From Brachyhypopomus gauderio (Eukaryota > Chordata > Actinopteri > Gymnotiformes > Hypopomidae), in NCBI RefSeq assembly GCF_052324685.1, contig NC_135212.1, positions 25,240,262 to 25,304,261 on the forward strand: DNA of 64,000 bases, given 5' to 3'. The notes under the pieces are model-generated. The model saw nothing but the letters and a program-made list of their open reading frames with translations, did no database searches and had not been told where the DNA came from. Position 1 is the first letter of the stretch, and every line of letters starts with the position of its first letter. The translations under genes and the position numbers were made by a program. Below, piece after piece: positions 9,377-18,565 of this stretch.

Positions 9377-10657
9377 ATGGAGGGCGCTGACAAAATAAGC
9401 CCCCATCAGCTAGCTCCCACAAGTGAATCTTACTCCAATGCTACCTGGTTTCCTAGTGCACCAGCCAGCCTTCCTCAAAGAGAACATAGACAGAGTACTG
9501 GACATCTGGTGGAAATAAAGGTGGAAGAAAATGCAGCAGTGGCCCTACCTAGATCTGTGAGACCCAAAGTGACCTATGGACCGCCAACAAACAATGCCAG
9601 TCCTCATACTACTGCTGGAAGTCACCCCCAGTGGGGCAGCCCTCAACCCCACCCTTCTTGGGGCATGCCAGCTCAGCCACACTCTCTCCCCGTTCCAGGC
9701 ACTATGAGTTCGCCAGCACTTGTGCACTACGTTCCTCAGTATGGCTTTACACAGACACACCAGGTAAAGAATGTGCAGGTGTTTAGTGGCAATACAGACA
9801 GAGTCCTCATAGATGACTGGATCAGGGATATGCAATATCTCTTGGATGCTGGAAGCCTCCCCCCCCACCTGGCCTTTGCCACCGTGGTCCGGCACCTGGG
9901 CGGTGAGGCTAGGAAGCTAGTGCTGAACTTACCCCACAGTGAGCAGACGGCCGCTAGGGCATTTGACGAGCTGAGAGCTGAATATAGTGATGTGCAGACA
10001 TCTGTGGACCCTCTCGCAGACTTCTATGAGCGGACCCAGAAGCCTGGTGAGTCACCCTGCTCATATGCAATTGCACTGGAGGCTACTTTGCAGGCAGCTG
10101 AGGGGTCCCAGAATGAAGGATATCCCTTCCCGGATCGCGATGTTAAGCTCATTCGTCAGTTCTTCCGAGGGTTAAATGATGAGGATGTTTACTTAAGGAT
10201 GGCTCCTATGAAGTCAAGATTTTTCTCATTTCGAGAGCTCCAGGCAGAGCTGCGTGACCTAGCACGCGAATCCAGGAGGTTTCAGGCCAAGCCCAGGAAA
10301 CCTGTCAGCGAGATGCAGACGCACAGAGCATATCAGGGTCCAAAATCAAAACCCGAGCATGCTAGTAAACAAAACCTGGAGTTGTCAGAGCTTACTGAGC
10401 TTGTGAAGAAGCTGGCCTTGAGCCAGGAAGAGCAGTTGAGTAGGCTGGCTCAATTGGAAGCTAAGTTAGCTAGATCATGTAGTCCTGTAGCAGAACGCAA
10501 GCAGCAGCCCCCATTGATTAAAAACAAACCGGATTTCATCTGTCACCGGTGTGGAAAACCAGGCCATGTGGCACGCTATTGCAGGGCTACTGTGACAGGA
10601 GAGGAACAAGAACAAGCAGGGAGTGCTAATGAGCCCCGCCAGTCTTTAAACGCCTAG
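9377..10657 (+). CDS. gag: Gag protein of gypsy element 2
   Basis: The frame encodes 426 residues from the first ATG after the AT-rich leader. The N-terminal 130 residues are rich in Pro, Ser and His and look disordered. A capsid-like core follows (about residues 135-310) with helices such as WIRDMQYLLDAG and AFDELRAEYSD. Then a charged segment (about 330-375, ELTELVKKLALSQEEQLSRL) is likely coiled coil. A CCHC zinc knuckle CHRCGKPGHVARYC sits at residues 389-402 and should bind element RNA. The stop at 10655-10657 is six bases after an in-frame TTTAAAC heptamer, implying Gag-Pol synthesis by -1 frameshifting. No break is seen. Confidence 0.92.
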   Translation: MEGADKISPHQLAPTSESYSNATWFPSAPASLPQREHRQSTGHLVEIKVEENAAVALPRSVRPKVTYGPPTNNASPHTTAGSHPQWGSPQPHPSWGMPAQPHSLPVPGTMSSPALVHYVPQYGFTQTHQVKNVQVFSGNTDRVLIDDWIRDMQYLLDAGSLPPHLAFATVVRHLGGEARKLVLNLPHSEQTAARAFDELRAEYSDVQTSVDPLADFYERTQKPGESPCSYAIALEATLQAAEGSQNEGYPFPDRDVKLIRQFFRGLNDEDVYLRMAPMKSRFFSFRELQAELRDLARESRRFQAKPRKPVSEMQTHRAYQGPKSKPEHASKQNLELSELTELVKKLALSQEEQLSRLAQLEAKLARSCSPVAERKQQPPLIKNKPDFICHRCGKPGHVARYCRATVTGEEQEQAGSANEPRQSLNA

Positions 10658-10692
10658 AGCCTGTGGTCGCCGGGGCAACCATGGGTTGTCAG
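10645..10692 (+). promoter_or_regulatory. Probable -1 frameshift site (TTTAAAC plus hairpin)
   Basis: The gag codons read tcT TTA AAC GCC TAG, so the heptamer TTTAAAC (10645-10651) is in the correct slippery frame just before the gag stop. It is a well-established -1 frameshift heptamer. After the shift the next codon at 10651 belongs to the open pol frame, which is closed upstream by stops at 10627 and 10630. Downstream CAACC and GGTTG (around 10676-10688) can form a 5-bp hairpin with loop ATG, possibly enclosed by GGGG/CCCC pairing; the structure was not computed. Confidence 0.8.
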
Positions 10693-13600
10693 CAAAGTCC
10701 CCCTGGTGTGTATACAGTCAACACTCAAAACTGCAATGATACACCACTTGTAGGTCCCAGTAATGAGGGTGATGTGGAGGTGAATGGTGCTGTGTGTAGG
10801 GCCCTCATTGATTCTGGGTCTCAGGTTACTACAATCACTGAAGCGTTTTGGAAGAAGCACAATCACCTTCGTTCAATAAGTCTCAAACCCACAGATGTGC
10901 CCATAGAAGGAGCAGCAGGCCAGCAGGTGCCACACTATGGTGTGTTGAACATCGACCTCCATTTCCTCGACACCACCTTTAACAATGTCCCAGCATTTGT
11001 TGTGCCAGAAACGGAATACAGGACCGGTGTCCCCATACTCATAGGCACTAATGTCATACGGGCTTACAAAGAACATCTACAGATGTCCTATGGGAAGCAG
11101 TTCCTATCTAGAGTGAAGCACAGTCACCCTGAGTGGTACTCAGCATTGATAGCTGTAGTGAGAACGGATAAGAAAGAAACAGAGGGTAAAATTGGCACTG
11201 TGCGTTTTGCGGGGCGCTGTGAACAGGTGATCCCTCCTGGAAGCGAGGTAAATTTGAGGGGTAAAACATACAGAGGACTGAAAGGTGTGCCATATACAGC
11301 AGTAGTTGAAAGCCTGCCCTCCCCAAGGCTTCCAGATGGGCTGATGGTCGCTCGTGTCCTAGCTGATGTAAAGAAAGGATTTGTCCCTGTAAGGGTAATG
11401 AACCTCTCTGCAAAGCCTGTCATAGTTAAGCCGCATGCCTCAATTGCAGCTGCATTCCTAGTGGAAGGTGTCTCAGCGACTGGGGGTGAGGCAGGTACGA
11501 CAAGTGATTCCAGGTATGGAGACAATGTTAGGGCTTCAGTGAGGCAGAGAGGGGATGTGCAAAGAGATTTGAGGCAGGCAATGGAGGGAGAGTCTGCTCA
11601 GGACCTTTTTTCTAGGCTTGACCTCAGTAGCTGCATCGTTGAGAATAGCAACCAGCTTTCCTGGCTTAAGGAGTTGATAGCCACCAATGCAGATGTTTTC
11701 TCTCAGCATGCTCTTGACTACGGACACACGAGGACTGTGCAGCATGACATACCACTGGTTGACTCCAAGCCCTTTCGATTACCCTACCGAAAGATACCAC
11801 CAACCCAGTACCAACAGGTTAGACGTGCCATAGAGGAGATGGAGGAGGCTGGGGTAATCCGTCCCAGTAAAAGCCCATACGCATCCCCTATTGTTGTAGT
11901 CACCAAAAAAGATGGATCACTCAGGATCTGCATAGATTACCGGAAACTGAACTCCTGCAGCACTAGAGATGCCTTCCCGCTCCCTAGAATAGAGGATGCA
12001 CTAGAGGCATTAGGGCAGGCCAATTTTTTCTCCACTGTTGACCTCACCTGTGGTTATTGGCAAGTTGAAGTTGCAGAACATGACAAGCATAAGACTGCTT
12101 TCAGCACTCCAATGGGGTTATTTGAGGCAAACCGTATGCCTTTTGGGTTGCAGAATGCACCCTCGACATTTCAGAGGTTGATGACATGCTGTTTTGGTGA
12201 TCTGAATTTTGTTAGCCTGCTCATTTATTTGGACGACATCATTATTTTCTCCAAAACGTTCGAGGAGCATTTGGAACGGCTTCAGGTTGTGTTCAACAGG
12301 CTGCGGGAACATGGTTTGAAGCTGAAGCCGCAAAAATGTCAGCTGCTGAGGAAGGAGGTACAGTATCTCGGCCATGTGGTGTCTGCTGATGGCATCAGCA
12401 CAGACCCTGAAAAGATCAGCAGGGTGAAAGACTGGCCGCAGCCAACAAACCGCAAAGACCTGTTGAGGTTCCTGGGTTTCACTGGGTATTACCGTCGCTT
12501 TATAGATGGATATGCCTCAATCGCAGCTCCCCTTTACCATCTCACCTCTGGAAATCCAAGAAAGAGGAAAAGAGGCAAATCACCTGGCGAGGTCATAGTC
12601 CCTTTTAGATGGACCAGTGAATGCCAAACTGCCTTCCACACCCTGAAGGAGAGGCTCATCACTGCCCCTGTTTTAGGATATCCAGAGTACAACCTACCCT
12701 TCGTGCTGCAGGTTGATGCCTCAGGAGAAGGCCTAGGAGCAGTTTTGGCCCAAGTTCAAGGAGGCGCTGAACGAGTCATAGCGTATGCGAGTAGGACCCT
12801 CACCCCGGCGGAAACGTGCTACCCGGCTCACAAATTAGAGTTTTTGTCATTAAAATGGGCGGTCACTGATAAATTCTACGACCACCTTTATGGTAATAGA
12901 TTTACAGTGTGGACCGACAATAACCCCTTGAAATATGTGATGTCCACAGCCAAGCTTGATGCCACTGGCCAACGCTGGGTGTCACAACTGGGCATGTTTG
13001 ATTTTGAAATTCACTATCGACCGGGGAAAGTTAATTCAAATGCTGATGCTTTGTCCAGAATGTCGCATGGGGAGGTACAGACTGCACTGAGTATGTGCAC
13101 ACAGTGCGTGAGGCCTCAGTGTGAAACACAGGCAGGAGGGGAAAGGGTCACTGGGGCAACCCCCAATCATGTCGAAAGCACTGGAAGTCCCGAGGCACCT
13201 GACCAGGATTTGGCAGTCTGTGATGTTTTTGATGGTGTGGGCACTGATGTTTTGCCATCTATGACCAAGCAGGAAATCAGGGCGAGCCAGAAAGCTGATC
13301 CAGTGATTGGTCCTGTCTTGCACAGTAAAGAGCGTGATACCAGGCCTGCAGGCGGTGAGCTACGTGGTGGGGGACTGCACAAGCGTCTTCTCCTAAAGGA
13401 GTGGAAGAGGTTAGTGGTTAAGGATGGCATTCTGTATCGGCAAACAAGAGCTTGCCAAGATAAAGTTTTAGACCAGCTGGTCTTGCCAGAAACCCTGAGG
13501 GTACAGGTGAAGACTGCACTCCATGATGACTCTGGCCACTTTGGTGTTGATCGAACATTCGCATTAATTAGGGAACGTTTTTACTGGCCACGTATGCTTC

Positions 13601-15015
13601 AAGATATTAAAGTGTGGTGTGAGCAGTGCAAAAGGTGTTGCCTCAGGAAGACACCCTCCACAGGACTGAGGGCTCCACTGACTAGTATTCACACCAGTGC
13701 ACCCCTTGAGTTAGTCTGTATAGATTTCCTCACGCTGGAGAAATCCAAAGGAGGGGTTGAGAATGTACTGGTGGTCACTGACCATTTCTCACGGTTTGCT
13801 CAAGCCTACTCCACTAGGAACCAAAAGGCAAACACAGTAGCGAAAGTGTTGTGGAGAAACTTCTTTTGTAGATTTGGGTTTCCGGCCAAATTATTGTCAG
13901 ATCAAGGGAGGAATTTTGAAAGTGCTGTGGTGAAGGAACTATGTCACATAGGTGGGGTACAAAAAGTCCACACAACTCCTTATCACCCACAAGGGAACGG
14001 CACCACTGAAAGGTTCAACCGAACACTGATGAACATGTTGGGTACACTGCCACCCCACTTGAAGTCCCGATGGCATGAATATGTTGATTCAATGACACAC
14101 GCATACAATTGCTCTGTCCATGACTCTACAGGTTACTGTCCCTTCTTTCTAATGTTCGGGAGAAATCCTAGGCTGCCAGTCGATCTGATGTTTGGCTTTT
14201 CACCTACTAAAGGTACTTGTGAGTACACAGAGTATGCCAGAGACCTCCGGGAGTGTCTGGCTCATGCATATGACCAGGCCAACCGAATGTCCAGACAGGC
14301 AAAGACACTACAAAAAAAATACTATGATCAGAAGGCAAGGGTGAGACACTTTCAGCCTGGGGACAGGGTGCTTGTTAAGGTGTGTCACACTGAGAGTAGG
14401 CAAAAGCTTGGTGACCGCTGGGAACCCCATCCATACCTGGTAATAAAAAAACAAGCTAGTATGCCAGTGTACATTGTCCGCTCTGAGGAGGATGGAAGAG
14501 AAAGGGTGCTCCACGAGAACCTCCTAACACAATGCATGTTCCTTCCAGCAGGAGACAACTTGAAACCAGACACCGATGAGTCTCATAATAATGACACGTT
14601 AGCAGATGAAAGCAGCCTGAGCATTGCTTTAGGTGACAGGAGGGGCCGGGATGAGGTTGACCTTGAGGTGGTGGAGGTGGAGCAGGTCAAACAGCCTTTG
14701 GATACTACAGACTCCTTGCTTGATGCCGATTCCAGGGAAGGGAACTCGGAGTATGCGGAGTCTGATGTCCAAGTGGAGGATGCTGTGGCCCAGACAGATG
14801 ATTCTGGAGGCGGTCCAGTCAAAGAGGGTGCGTCTGATCCTCCGAAGGTGTCCCAACGACGCTATCCAGTCAGAGAGAGGCGTGCCCCGAATAAACTGTC
14901 CCTCGAGCTGCATGTCACTGAAGCTGAAATGATTCGGCGAAAGATCGAAAGGGGGCGCATGGTCTGGAAGCGTGCTAGAATGCAAAGAAACCTAATGGAA
15001 AACACACCCACATAA
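10651..15015 (+). CDS. pol: Pol polyprotein of gypsy element 2 (PR-RT-RH-IN), intact
   Basis: About 1,450 codons are open without a break; numbering here counts from 10663. The protease motif ALIDSGS is at residues 47-53. In the reverse transcriptase the first Asp is in STVDLTCGYW (about 460) and YLDD is at about 522-525. RNase H has VDASGEGLGAVLA with Asp 685, then WTDNNPL, and ends with YRPGKVNSNADALSR. The integrase zinc domain HX4HX(n)CX2C runs from His 954 to the CEQC near 987. The catalytic triad is Asp 1024 (CIDF), Asp 1080 (SDQGRNFES) and Glu 1116 (TTERFNRTL), a D-55-D-35-E spacing. A basic/acidic tail of about 150 residues follows. The first ATG in this frame is at 10681, but translation is more likely by frameshift from gag. 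All catalytic residues are present, so the protein may be functional. Confidence 0.93.
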   Translation, partial: RLEPVVAGATMGCQQSPPGVYTVNTQNCNDTPLVGPSNEGDVEVNGAVCRALIDSGSQVTTITEAFWKKHNHLRSISLKPTDVPIEGAAGQQVPHYGVLNIDLHFLDTTFNNVPAFVVPETEYRTGVPILIGTNVIRAYKEHLQMSYGKQFLSRVKHSHPEWYSALIAVVRTDKKETEGKIGTVRFAGRCEQVIPPGSEVNLRGKTYRGLKGVPYTAVVESLPSPRLPDGLMVARVLADVKKGFVPVRVMNLSAKPVIVKPHASIAAAFLVEGVSATGGEAGTTSDSRYGDNVRASVRQRGDVQRDLRQAMEGESAQDLFSRLDLSSCIVENSNQLSWLKELIATNADVFSQHALDYGHTRTVQHDIPLVDSKPFRLPYRKIPPTQYQQVRRAIEEMEEAGVIRPSKSPYASPIVVVTKKDGSLRICIDYRKLNSCSTRDAFPLPRIEDALEALGQANFFSTVDLTCGYWQVEVAEHDKHKTAFSTPMGLFEANRMPFGLQNAPSTFQRLMTCCFGDLNFVSLLIYLDDIIIFSKTFEEHLERLQVVFNRLREHGLKLKPQKCQLLRKEVQYLGHVVSADGISTDPEKISRVKDWPQPTNRKDLLRFLGFTGYYRRFIDGYASIAAPLYHLTSGNPRKRKRGKSPGEVIVPFRWTSECQTAFHTLKERLITAPVLGYPEYNLPFVLQVDASGEGLGAVLAQVQGGAERVIAYASRTLTPAETCYPAHKLEFLSLKWAVTDKFYDHLYGNRFTVWTDNNPLKYVMSTAKLDATGQRWVSQLGMFDFEIHYRPGKVNSNADALSRMSHGEVQTALSMCTQCVRPQCETQAGGERVTGATPNHVESTGSPEAPDQDLAVCDVFDGVGTDVLPSMTKQEIRASQKADPVIGPVLHSKERDTRPAGGELRGGGLHKRLLLKEWKRLVVKDGILYRQTRACQDKVLDQLVLPETLRVQVKTALHDDSGHFGVDRTFALIRERFYWPRMLQDIKVWCEQCKRCCLRKTPSTGLRAPLTSIHTSAPLELVCIDFLTLEKSKGGVENVLVVTDHFSRFAQAYSTRNQKANTVAKVLWRNFFCRFGFPAKLLSDQGRNFESAVVKELCHIGGVQKVHTTPYHPQGNGTTERFNRTLMNMLGTLPPHLKSRWHEYVDSMTHAYNCSVHDSTGYCPFFLMFGRNPRLPVDLMFGFSPTKGTCEYTEYARDLRECLAHAYDQANRMSRQAKTLQKKYYDQKARVRHFQPGDRVLVKVCHTESRQKLGDRWEPHPYLVIKKQASMPVYIVRSEEDGRERVLHENLLTQCMFLPAGDNLKPDTDESHNNDTLADESSLSIALGDRRGRDEVDLEVVEVEQVKQPLDTTDSLLDADSREGNSEYAESDVQVEDAVAQTDDSGGGPVKEGASDPPKVSQRRYPVRERRAPNKLSLELHVTEAEMIRRKIERGRMVWKRARMQRNLMENTPT

Positions 15016-15095
15016 ACACATTTGTAAATGTTCTTGTTTAGCTGTTTGGTATATGGCTAGAAGGCGAGGACGCCTTCACCCAAAGTGGGGGAGGG

Positions 15096-15686
15096 TGTAA
15101 GGTGGAGATGGTAGTTGGAGCCACCAGGTGGCGCACACACGGTGCAGGTTCATTTTTTTGACGTTGCTTACGCGGAGTCATTTTCTGTTTTACTCCGTTA
15201 AGGTAAGCCATGCTTATTGTGCTGTTCTAGCTAATCTTTGTAAAACCTGAACGCATTCAAAAAATGTCTTATAGAGTAGAAGTATAATCACCCCAGTGTC
15301 ATTGGTATACTGGAAATCTGCAATTTTCTGCAAATCTGTTATTTTATGCCTTTTGGCGTTGAGGGAAAGTCGGGATGTTTTAGCGATGGCGGTTTCGTTT
15401 GTAGATTTTTAATGTGGAATTCTGGAATGTGTAGGGATTGTGTTTGATTGTGTGTGATCAATATGTTTTGTACATCGTGTACGTGATTTCATATTGTCAC
15501 ATGTCATCATTGGTCGATATTTTCTGTTTTACTCCGTTAAGCCACTGCCCGCTACGGAGAGTGAATTCTGGAAATAAAGCAGCGCGACCACCTGACGCAC
15601 CACAGCACGTGTTCCCTGGTTTCTTTCATAACATCTAACACAACGCAGAGCTTCGCTAGGGAACCGCGGAGAGAGACAGGGTTACA
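15096..15686 (+). repeat. 3' LTR of gypsy element 2
   Basis: This is a 591-bp copy of 8292-8882, with T at 15408 in place of C. It directly follows the polypurine tract and directly abuts LINE-derived sequence at 15687. Confidence 0.95.
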
Positions 15687-16299
15687 GTAACCCGGTGCTG
15701 GCCTACAAAGCAAAGAATGGTCCAGCTCCTCCTTACTTGATGGCCATGGTAAAACCCAGAAGCATACCTAGAGCCCTCTGTGCCTCAAGTATGACTCGTC
15801 TTGACCCTCCATCATCCAGGACACATAGGAGACAAGCATCCAGACTTTTCTCTGTCCTGGCTCCAAGGTGGTGGAATGAACTTCCCTTGTGTGTCCGAAC
15901 ATCGGAGTCACTTGCTGTCTTCAGACGCCGACTGAAGACCCACCTCTTTCAAGTGCACTTTACATAATTATGCTTTCGTCTACTGTGCTTTATCGTCTCT
16001 TTCCTCAGGTGTTTGTTATAGGAATTGCTTACTGTCTTTTTCTCAGGTATTGTGCCTAATTGTTTTATAGGAATTGTTTACTGTCTTTTTCCTCAGGTGA
16101 TGTGTATATTCAGGTATACAGTAATAATGACTTGGCATAATTGTTAGGCATCATATGACTTTCGTCTAGTGGTTTTTCCAGCTTAGAGTACCTTGTGTTC
16201 AGGACTATCTATACTACCTTGGAGATTCCAAGCAACTACATAGCACTTTTGTAAGTCGCTCTGGATAAGAGCGTCTGCTAAATGCAATAAATGTAAATG
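15687..16299 (+). mobile_element. 3' end of an L2-type LINE, 5'-truncated
   Basis: Bases 15695-15967 encode the C-terminal end of a LINE ORF2 protein: LAYKAKNGPAPPYL, then RLFSVLAPRWWNELP and FRRRLKTHLF, the typical close of L2/CR1-group reverse transcriptase proteins. A 330-base 3' untranslated region follows and ends in a stem-loop GCTCT-GGATA-AGAGC (16258-16272) with GCGTCTGCTAAATG and an AAATGTAAATG tail. This matches the conserved 3' tail known from teleost L2 elements such as eel UnaL2, the part recognised by the LINE enzyme. The rest of ORF2 is absent because the left neighbour is the gypsy LTR. Confidence 0.85.
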
Positions 16300-17016
16300 T
16301 TATCGCCAGACATGTATAAAGTATTAGAGACCCATACTTGATTAAAAATACAAGTTCTCTATCAAAAAAGTGACTTTAGTAGAAGTTGAAGTGTTTTTTA
16401 AAAACTTGACTTAAGTGGAAGTACAGAAGTATTCAGCATTTCTTGTAGTATTGCAAGTAGTTCTGATAATGTATGACATTTGTAAAATAGCACATAAAAT
16501 ACATCTTACACAAAACAATTTTCCCAAAATAAATAATCCACAGTGGATTTTAATGCAAAAATTCAAATGTAAGATAACAGCATTGGATCTGAACCAGAGA
16601 AAAACATCTATACTAACATGATTACTTATAATTGCCATCACCTCATTTTACTGTTTCTGAGCTGCCACTACAAAAATCAATTAATCAATCAATTGATCTG
16701 ATTCAAATCAATACAATTCATACATCAAAACATACTACTAAATCTACTTATTTATATCTTGGGATGGATTTTCATTTTCATCAGTAATTAATTTTCATTT
16801 CATTCAAATTGCTGAGATGAAGATAGAAACTATAGTACATATTTATGGCATCACAGAAAATAATTTCTGTGTACAGTATACATACTATATAACAATATAT
16901 TAATCCATTACTTTTGAATCATTTGTATAGTTTGGGGAGAAACTACCATTTCAATGTAATGTTTTCATTTGGGTTTCTAGAATTCCGATACTGTTCTTCC
17001 TGTGTTTCTCCCACCT
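16300..17016. other. AT-rich spacer downstream of the lectin gene
   Basis: There is no coding signal. The end nearest 17016 should include the 3' untranslated region of the minus-strand lectin gene; I see no convincing polyadenylation signal and no A tract adjoining the stop. Confidence 0.4.
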
Positions 17017-17745
17017 TCAGTAGCAGAGGACATTGAGCCTCTCCTCACAGTTTCTGTTCTCCCAGAGGTTTGTCTGAAGGTTGCGAGCCCCACAGCGGTA
17101 GTCTGGGGCTGGGCAAGAGGGCAGTGACGACAGTGCCCCGGTCTGTTTCCCATTCACCCAGATCCACCGTCCATTTAGGAAGCGCAGGCCTGCCCAGACA
17201 AGGGAGGTTTGTAAAGAGTTTGTGTCCGTTTTATCCAGATATAGTGACTGTGACTCAGAGTTCAGGCATGCCAGGCCATTGTGGTGACTCCTGCAATACT
17301 CATTAGCCTCGTCCCAGGTCATATTCTCATTCACCAAGACCAAGAGCTTATAACAAAAGAAAGGCAATTGGTGAGAACAATCGTCATCATCCCAGCCTAA
17401 TTCTTGCATCTTACAACATCTCCGACCTCCCGATGAATTATTAGGTGGGCTGTTGTTTTCCCAGTTAAAGAAAGAAACTGATTGTCCATCTGACCACAAC
17501 CAGGGACCCATATTCGCCCTGTTCAGTCCAATCCAGCCTTCTGAAAAGTAGTTTCCTGCTGCTTCAAATAGCATCTGGTTTTCCTCTTCTGAAGTGATGG
17601 TGGACAGATTTTCGTAGATCGTTCTGCAGTACATCTGAGCGGCATCCCATGCCATAACATTATTCACATAAGTATGTTCTCTTACAAGACCTAGAGTCAA
17701 CCCACAAAAGGGCACCAAGACTAAAATGACGGTGAACATATTCAT
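17017..17745 (-). CDS. Secreted protein with two C-type lectin-like domains, single exon
   Basis: The frame opens at 17781, but I prefer the ATG at 17745 or 17739 because the following hydrophobic stretch (FTVILVLVPFCGLTLG) is then a normal signal peptide. Domain 1 (about residues 25-140 of the long form) has WDAAQMYC, WIGLNR, WLWSDG, FNW and DDCSHQLPFFCYK. Domain 2 (about 145-254) has MTWDEANEYCRSHHNGLA, LVWAGLRF, WIWVNG and a terminal CEERLNVLCY. The cysteine and tryptophan framework is complete in both. Neither domain shows the EPN or QPD triplet or a WND motif needed for classical calcium-dependent sugar binding, so the ligand is unknown. No transmembrane segment follows. Both domains lie in one exon with no visible intron between them. 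It resembles the teleost multi-CTLD mannose-receptor-like proteins; an intron-less duplicate or unannotated upstream exons are both possible. Confidence 0.8.
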   Translation of the reverse strand: MNMFTVILVLVPFCGLTLGLVREHTYVNNVMAWDAAQMYCRTIYENLSTITSEEENQMLFEAAGNYFSEGWIGLNRANMGPWLWSDGQSVSFFNWENNSPPNNSSGGRRCCKMQELGWDDDDCSHQLPFFCYKLLVLVNENMTWDEANEYCRSHHNGLACLNSESQSLYLDKTDTNSLQTSLVWAGLRFLNGRWIWVNGKQTGALSSLPSCPAPDYRCGARNLQTNLWENRNCEERLNVLCY

Positions 17746-17781
17746 TTCTGCTTTGGTGTGTTTGTAAAGTGTGCTTTGCAA

Positions 17782-18565
17782 ATCTTTATGTACACCTCAC
17801 ACCAACAAAGAGCTGTTTAACTTTGAACGTGTTTGAAATATGCAAAAACAATAGAAAGGCATACAAATCTATTTAAAACATATGCAAAAAATCACAGGGG
17901 AAAAATATCAAGAACTTTTGAGTCATTAAGATTGAGCACAGTGACTGTTTAAAACAGTTTAAAGTAGTGATTTGTTTTAAAAGTTAGGCAAATGTTTTGC
18001 TCGAACTGAAATTTCTCAGAACTGAAATTTCTCAGACCTTTTGTTTCAGTCAAATAGGAAATATAACTTATGTTGTTTAACTGGTGAATTAGTGCTCAAG
18101 AACAAAACTAAGAAGTCATGCTCTGGATACCTTGCTACTAGTGATAAATGGGATGATCCACAAAATAAACCTGCGTGGTAGTTAATTTTTCCAATTAAAT
18201 ATTGTGCGCAAAAAAGCATGATTGTTATAAAGGCATATTAAAGACTGCAGGAAAATAAACTAATAGATTGTATATTCAGTATACAAATTGTAACCAGACA
18301 CTAAACCAACTGAACTTTTGGTATTGTAGTTTGCATTTTAGGTCAAACCTAATTTCATACGACTAATCACATTTCATTATACTTAACTCTGCACATCAGT
18401 TTTCATAATAAAACACACACTTGGCCAGTATATTTTGACTTTGGTGAAATTGTTTTCAAAACTACATGAATTTGTCCTATAGTCTGAAATATTGTCCTGT
18501 CCCTACTAAAATGCCTTCAGCTTTCAGCTTCTAGTTGTACCAATCTACCAATTTACATGAATATA
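17782..18565. other. AT-rich spacer upstream of the lectin gene
   Basis: No coding signal is seen. The part next to 17782 would be the lectin gene's upstream region. It has AT-rich sequence without a clear TATA box at a defined distance. Confidence 0.4.

Larger units (their letters stand above)
8292..15686 (+). mobile_element. Ty3/gypsy LTR retrotransposon 2, apparently complete
   Basis: The element is 7,395 bp with two 591-bp LTRs starting TGTAAGG and ending GGTTACA (perfect terminal inverted TGTAA/TTACA). It has a primer-binding site, uninterrupted gag (426 residues) and uninterrupted pol in the -1 frame, and a polypurine tract AAAGTGGGGGAGGG at 15082-15095 touching the 3' LTR. Integrase lies after RNase H, which places it in Ty3/gypsy. 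The LTRs differ at one position that I could find (C at 8604, T at 15408), so it is young and may be active. The flanking bases (GGTGG left, GTAAC right) do not form a target duplication, which is odd for such a young copy. No envelope-like frame follows pol. Confidence 0.95.
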
